From Candidatus Bathyarchaeota archaeon (GTDB lineage: Archaea > Thermoproteota > Bathyarchaeia > Bathyarchaeales > Bathycorpusculaceae), in assembly GCA_030630585.1 (NCBI GenBank), contig DAOVMU010000071.1:1-7303 (forward strand): 7,303 nt of DNA, in the 5' to 3' direction. The stretch's first letter is position 1, and each line of letters begins with the position of its first letter. This document shows positions 4,802 to 7,303 of this stretch, one piece after another. Made by a program: the position numbers and the translations under genes. The notes under the pieces are model-generated. The model ran no database searches. It saw only the letters and a list, made by a program, of their open reading frames with translations, and had not been told where the DNA came from.

Positions 4802-5581
4802 GTGAAAATTGCAGTTTCTGGTAAGGGGGGTGTGGGTAAAACCCTGATCGCTGGAGGTCTAGCATACTCCTTTGCGCGTAAAGGGCTGAAAACGATCGCT
4901 ATTGATGCTGATCCGTCGCCAAATCTTGCTTTAACATTAGGCTTGCCGTTGGAGGAAGCACGCGACATAGTGCCAATATCGGAAAATAAGGAGTTAATTG
5001 AATCTAAAACGGGCACTGGATATCCTGGCGTCTATCGTCTCTCCTTTTCGGTGGTGGATGTTATCCATGACTTTTCAGTGAGAACTCCTTTTGGAGTCAA
5101 CCTGATTGTTATGGGAACTGTGCGGTCTGTGGGTTCTGGGTGTACTTGTCCAGCGAATTCTGTTGTTCGTGCTTTGCTTCGCCATTTAGTGGTGGAACTG
5201 AACGAAGTGGTCATCATTGACATGGAGGCGGGTGTTGAGCACTTGGGTAGAGGAACTGCGCAATCCGTGGACACCATGTTGGTTGTCGCAGATGCAAATA
5301 TGAAATCCCTTGAAACTGCTAAGCACATCTACGATCTGGCTGCAGGCGCAGGTATAAAGCAGGTTTTTTTGGTTGGAAATAAAGTAGGAAGCCAGATTCA
5401 AGAAGAGACTATCAAAGAGTTCGCGGGAAAAAACGGTTTGACAATTCTTGATCTTGTGCCTTTCGACCAGAATGTGGTGGAGGCGGAAATGCGTGGAGAA
5501 ACTCCTTTAAAATGCAGGGAATCGGTTGCTTTGCACGTTATACAAAACCTAAGTGAAAAACTTACTAGTAAGGATAACTAA
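4802..5581 (+). CDS. cooC: CooC/AcsF-type nickel-insertion ATPase for CO dehydrogenase
   Basis: A MinD/SIMIBI-class ATPase of the CooC family, which in characterised members dimerises on ATP and metal binding and promotes nickel insertion into the CO dehydrogenase C-cluster. The deviant Walker A is GKGGVGKT (residues 7-14), including the signature lysine K8. Switch-like IDADPSPNL follows at 34-42. The metal motif is C114-T-C116 in GSGCTCP, matching the C-x-C that binds the metal at the dimer interface in CooC1 of Carboxydothermus. VVIIDMEAGVEHLGRGT (136-152) is the Walker B/switch II block typical of CooC. Length, 259 residues, is normal. GTG at 4802 is fixed by the canonical MKIAVSGKGG start and by GGTGA at 4790-4794. 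Eleven bases upstream an identical GTGAAAAT opens a four-codon frame (MKIE) whose TGA overlaps this start. The next gene begins 42 bases after the stop, so the two are likely co-transcribed ahead of cdhA. Confidence 0.92.
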   Translation: MKIAVSGKGGVGKTLIAGGLAYSFARKGLKTIAIDADPSPNLALTLGLPLEEARDIVPISENKELIESKTGTGYPGVYRLSFSVVDVIHDFSVRTPFGVNLIVMGTVRSVGSGCTCPANSVVRALLRHLVVELNEVVIIDMEAGVEHLGRGTAQSVDTMLVVADANMKSLETAKHIYDLAAGAGIKQVFLVGNKVGSQIQEETIKEFAGKNGLTILDLVPFDQNVVEAEMRGETPLKCRESVALHVIQNLSEKLTSKDN

Positions 5582-5623
5582 CAAACTGTGACCCTATTAC
5601 TAGGAAGGGAGATTGAGGAAAAC

Positions 5624-6394
5624 ATGAGAACTCTTGTCACTATGGGGCGCGGTGGAACCGGAAAAACAAGCTTCGTTGCTTTGATGACTAGATACTTCAT
5701 TGAAATTGGGGACACTCCGATGCTTCTGGTGGATGTTGACCCTGACCAAAACCTTGGTGAGATGACTGGTATAGATCTGGAAGAGATTGGAAAGAAGACC
5801 ATTTCAGAATTGCTTGTAGAGACTTTCATTGAAAGAGGCGGAACTACTGTTGGTGTTCCACCAACCGAGCGGATTGAAAGCAAGATCTGGGCTAAAGGCT
5901 TGTATGAAGGCAAACATTTCGATTTCATTGCTGTAGGTACAAAATGGATTGAAGGGTGCTACTGTTTGCCGGATGCCGCCTTGAAAGGAGCTTTGGAAAT
6001 TCTAACTAAGAATTACAGGTATGTGCTTGTTGATTCTCCAGCAGGCCTGGAACATCTAAACCGAAGAATTGTGAGAAGGGTTGACGTCATCTTTGATGTG
6101 ATTGATCCTTCCAAAAAATCCTTTGATCATGTTAAGCGTGCGCACCGTGTAGCTAAAGAAGTCAAGATAGATTTCAAGAATTTTTATGTAATTGGAGGCT
6201 TCAGATTCCCAGAACGCTTGGAGAACCAAGCCAGAGAGGCTACTCAACTGGAATATTTGGGAAAAATAGCTTACGATGAACAAGTTGAGGAACACGTTCT
6301 TTCCGGAAAGTCTTTGCTGAGTTTGCCTTCGGATACCCCAGCATACATCTCTGTAAAGAAAATAATGGAAAAAGCTGGTTATGTCAAGCAGTAA
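5624..6394 (+). CDS. Second, divergent CooC-like ATPase
   Basis: A CooC-family ATPase only distantly similar to its upstream neighbour. The Walker A is GRGGTGKT (residues 8-15), so the signature lysine of the deviant P-loop is arginine here (R9), while the phosphate-binding K14 and T15 remain. VDVDPDQNL follows at 36-44. A C-x-C motif is kept as C112-Y-C114 in EGCYCLPD. Walker B/switch II is YVLVDSPAGLEHLNRR, with the CooC-type 'AGLEHLNR' in place of 'AGVEHLGR'. The mature length is 256 residues. An upstream GTG at 5588 would add 12 residues. I prefer ATG 5624, because the P-loop then starts at the usual distance and GAGGAA (5615-5620) is a ribosome binding site three bases ahead. It lies 42 bases after cooC and 144 before cdhA, pointing to a role in CO dehydrogenase/acetyl-CoA synthase maturation. 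Whether it acts on the C-cluster, on the acetyl-CoA synthase A-cluster, or as a heterodimer partner of the first ATPase cannot be read from the sequence. Confidence 0.87.
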   Translation: MRTLVTMGRGGTGKTSFVALMTRYFIEIGDTPMLLVDVDPDQNLGEMTGIDLEEIGKKTISELLVETFIERGGTTVGVPPTERIESKIWAKGLYEGKHFDFIAVGTKWIEGCYCLPDAALKGALEILTKNYRYVLVDSPAGLEHLNRRIVRRVDVIFDVIDPSKKSFDHVKRAHRVAKEVKIDFKNFYVIGGFRFPERLENQAREATQLEYLGKIAYDEQVEEHVLSGKSLLSLPSDTPAYISVKKIMEKAGYVKQ

Positions 6395-6459
6395 ATCAAC
6401 ACTTCTTCATGCTACTTGAACTGTATTTAAGCTAAGCATATTCAACAATCGAATCGACA

Positions 6460-6491
6460 ATATCTAGATATGCTTCTAGAAAAACTTAAAA
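6460..6491 (+). promoter_or_regulatory. Palindrome and TATA-like element upstream of cdhA
   Basis: ATATCTAGATAT (6460-6471) is a perfect 12-base palindrome, and a second TCTAGA lies at 6475-6480. An AT-rich TATA-like AAAACTTAAAA follows at about 6481-6491. It would start transcription near 6512, some 27 bases before the TTG at 6539. The palindrome sits immediately upstream of the basal promoter and could be a regulator site. An internal promoter here would let cdhA be expressed apart from the two ATPase genes. Both readings are inference from arrangement. Confidence 0.35.
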
Positions 6492-6538
6492 CAATCTCCG
6501 ACTAATCTTACATCTTCAAAATCTTGGTAGTGATGTGA

Positions 6539-7303
6539 TTGACTAGGAAAAGAGTAAACATAAAAATTAAAGAATTGAAAACTGATGTAGGTTTTGTTAA
6601 GGATCTAGAACTTACGATTGGTCGACTTGTCGAAGAAAAATGGGCTGAACCAATGGGACCGACACCTTTTCCAGAAATAACAACTTTAAGAAATTGGGAT
6701 ATGAAACTTCTCAAACGTTACAAACCGTTCTATTTACCCTTCTGTGATGTGTGCTGCCTCTGCACAATGGGCAAATGCGACCTAACAGGAGACAAACGCG
6801 GAGCCTGCGGACTCGATATGGCAGCCCAGCAGTCGCGTATAGTCCTCCTCGCCTGCTGCATCGGAGCTGCGACCCATACTGCACATGCCAGACATCTAGT
6901 GGAACACCTCATAGAGAAAAACGGTGAAAACAGCCCCATTGACGTAGGAGGCTTAAACGTCGATGTAGAAGCTCCAGTGACCCGGCTGGTTTGCGGCATT
7001 AAACCTGAAACGCTCGGAGATTTAGAGGAAGCTCTTGACTGGTGTGAGGGTGAGGTGACACATCTTCTCTCCGCCACCCATACCGGACAAGAGGGAAGCA
7101 ACTTAGACTTTGAGTCCAAAGTTCTTCATGCAGGAATGGTAGATCAAGTTGGCATGGAAATCGCAGATATGGCACAGATTTCAGCTTATGATTTTCCAAA
7201 GGCGGATCCTGAAGCTCCCCTAACTGAAATAGGCTGGGGAGTGGCAGATGTCACTAAACCTGTTATCTTGGTGATCGGTCATAACGTGCCATCCGCAGTG
7301 GGA
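6539..7303 (+). CDS. cdhA: CO dehydrogenase/acetyl-CoA synthase alpha subunit, N-terminal part (partial)
   Basis: The first 255 codons of the archaeal CODH alpha subunit, which oxidises CO or reduces CO2 at a Ni-Fe-S C-cluster and passes CO to acetyl-CoA synthase in the Wood-Ljungdahl pathway; the full protein is usually near 780-800 residues. EPMGPTPFPE (37-46) is followed by the cluster motif C69-D-V-C72-C73-L-C75-x4-C80 and KRGAC90G. These cysteines have the same spacing as the Methanosarcina enzyme, where they bind the B- and D-clusters. THTAHARHLVEHL, ATHTGQEGSNLDFESK and VGMEIADMAQISAYDFPKAD also match the archaeal family, and the last visible segment is VILVIGHNVPSAVG. The window ends on a codon boundary, so the Ni-binding C-cluster residues and ferredoxin-like domain are unseen. 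An in-frame TGA at 6536-6538 directly precedes the TTG, so TTG 6539 is the earliest start; no ATG occurs until M39 inside conserved sequence, so a non-ATG start is required. Confidence 0.93.
   Translation, partial: MTRKRVNIKIKELKTDVGFVKDLELTIGRLVEEKWAEPMGPTPFPEITTLRNWDMKLLKRYKPFYLPFCDVCCLCTMGKCDLTGDKRGACGLDMAAQQSRIVLLACCIGAATHTAHARHLVEHLIEKNGENSPIDVGGLNVDVEAPVTRLVCGIKPETLGDLEEALDWCEGEVTHLLSATHTGQEGSNLDFESKVLHAGMVDQVGMEIADMAQISAYDFPKADPEAPLTEIGWGVADVTKPVILVIGHNVPSAVG

Noticed and set aside
5588..5623. GTG at 5588 as the start of the second CooC-like protein
   Set aside because: It would add 12 residues before the conserved P-loop start. ATG 5624 has a closer ribosome binding site and gives the standard CooC N-terminus.
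6730..7199. Minus-strand open frames opposite cdhA
   Set aside because: They lie wholly antisense to a strongly conserved CO dehydrogenase sequence and are shadows of its codon bias.

Overview
The window looks archaeal. The evidence is an archaeal-type CO dehydrogenase/acetyl-CoA synthase alpha subunit (CdhA) at the right edge, the C-terminus of a secreted beta-propeller protein of a mainly archaeal family at the left edge, TATA/BRE-like promoters in front of most genes, frequent GTG/TTG starts, and probable leaderless transcripts. The gene mix (CdhA with CooC-type ATPases, an OB-fold asparaginyl-tRNA synthetase, a DUF3795 protein) would suit an acetogenic or Wood-Ljungdahl archaeon such as a Bathyarchaeia member. 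That placement is an inference and cannot be proved here.

Layout from left to right. Positions 1-459 hold the C-terminal part of a beta-propeller protein. Positions 584-1876 encode an asparaginyl-tRNA synthetase with its own promoter. A convergent gap (1877-2233) contains what appears to be a decayed copy of the promoter and first codons of a cooC gene. Positions 3226-2234 (minus strand) encode a protein with two membrane helices, a coiled coil and tandem helix-hairpin-helix motifs. A loose region (3227-4160) holds a convincing 52-codon small gene, a minus-strand reading frame interrupted by one amber codon, and several palindromes. Positions 4161-4670 encode a cysteine-rich DUF3795 protein.

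The functional core is the right third: two tandem, strongly diverged CooC/AcsF-type ATPases (4802-5581 and 5624-6394), then the start of cdhA (6539 to the window edge). CooC-type ATPases assist nickel insertion into the C-cluster of CO dehydrogenase, so the three genes form a maturation-plus-enzyme block for the carbonyl branch of the Wood-Ljungdahl pathway. The first ATPase has a canonical deviant Walker A with the signature lysine. The second has arginine there but keeps the C-x-C metal motif. The usual neighbours cdhB, cdhC, cdhD and cdhE are not visible and may lie beyond the right edge.

The most useful observations are the cooC relic 2.7 kb upstream of the intact gene, the paired non-identical CooC proteins, the amber-interrupted minus-strand frame with a strong Shine-Dalgarno, and the small gene at 3430-3588.
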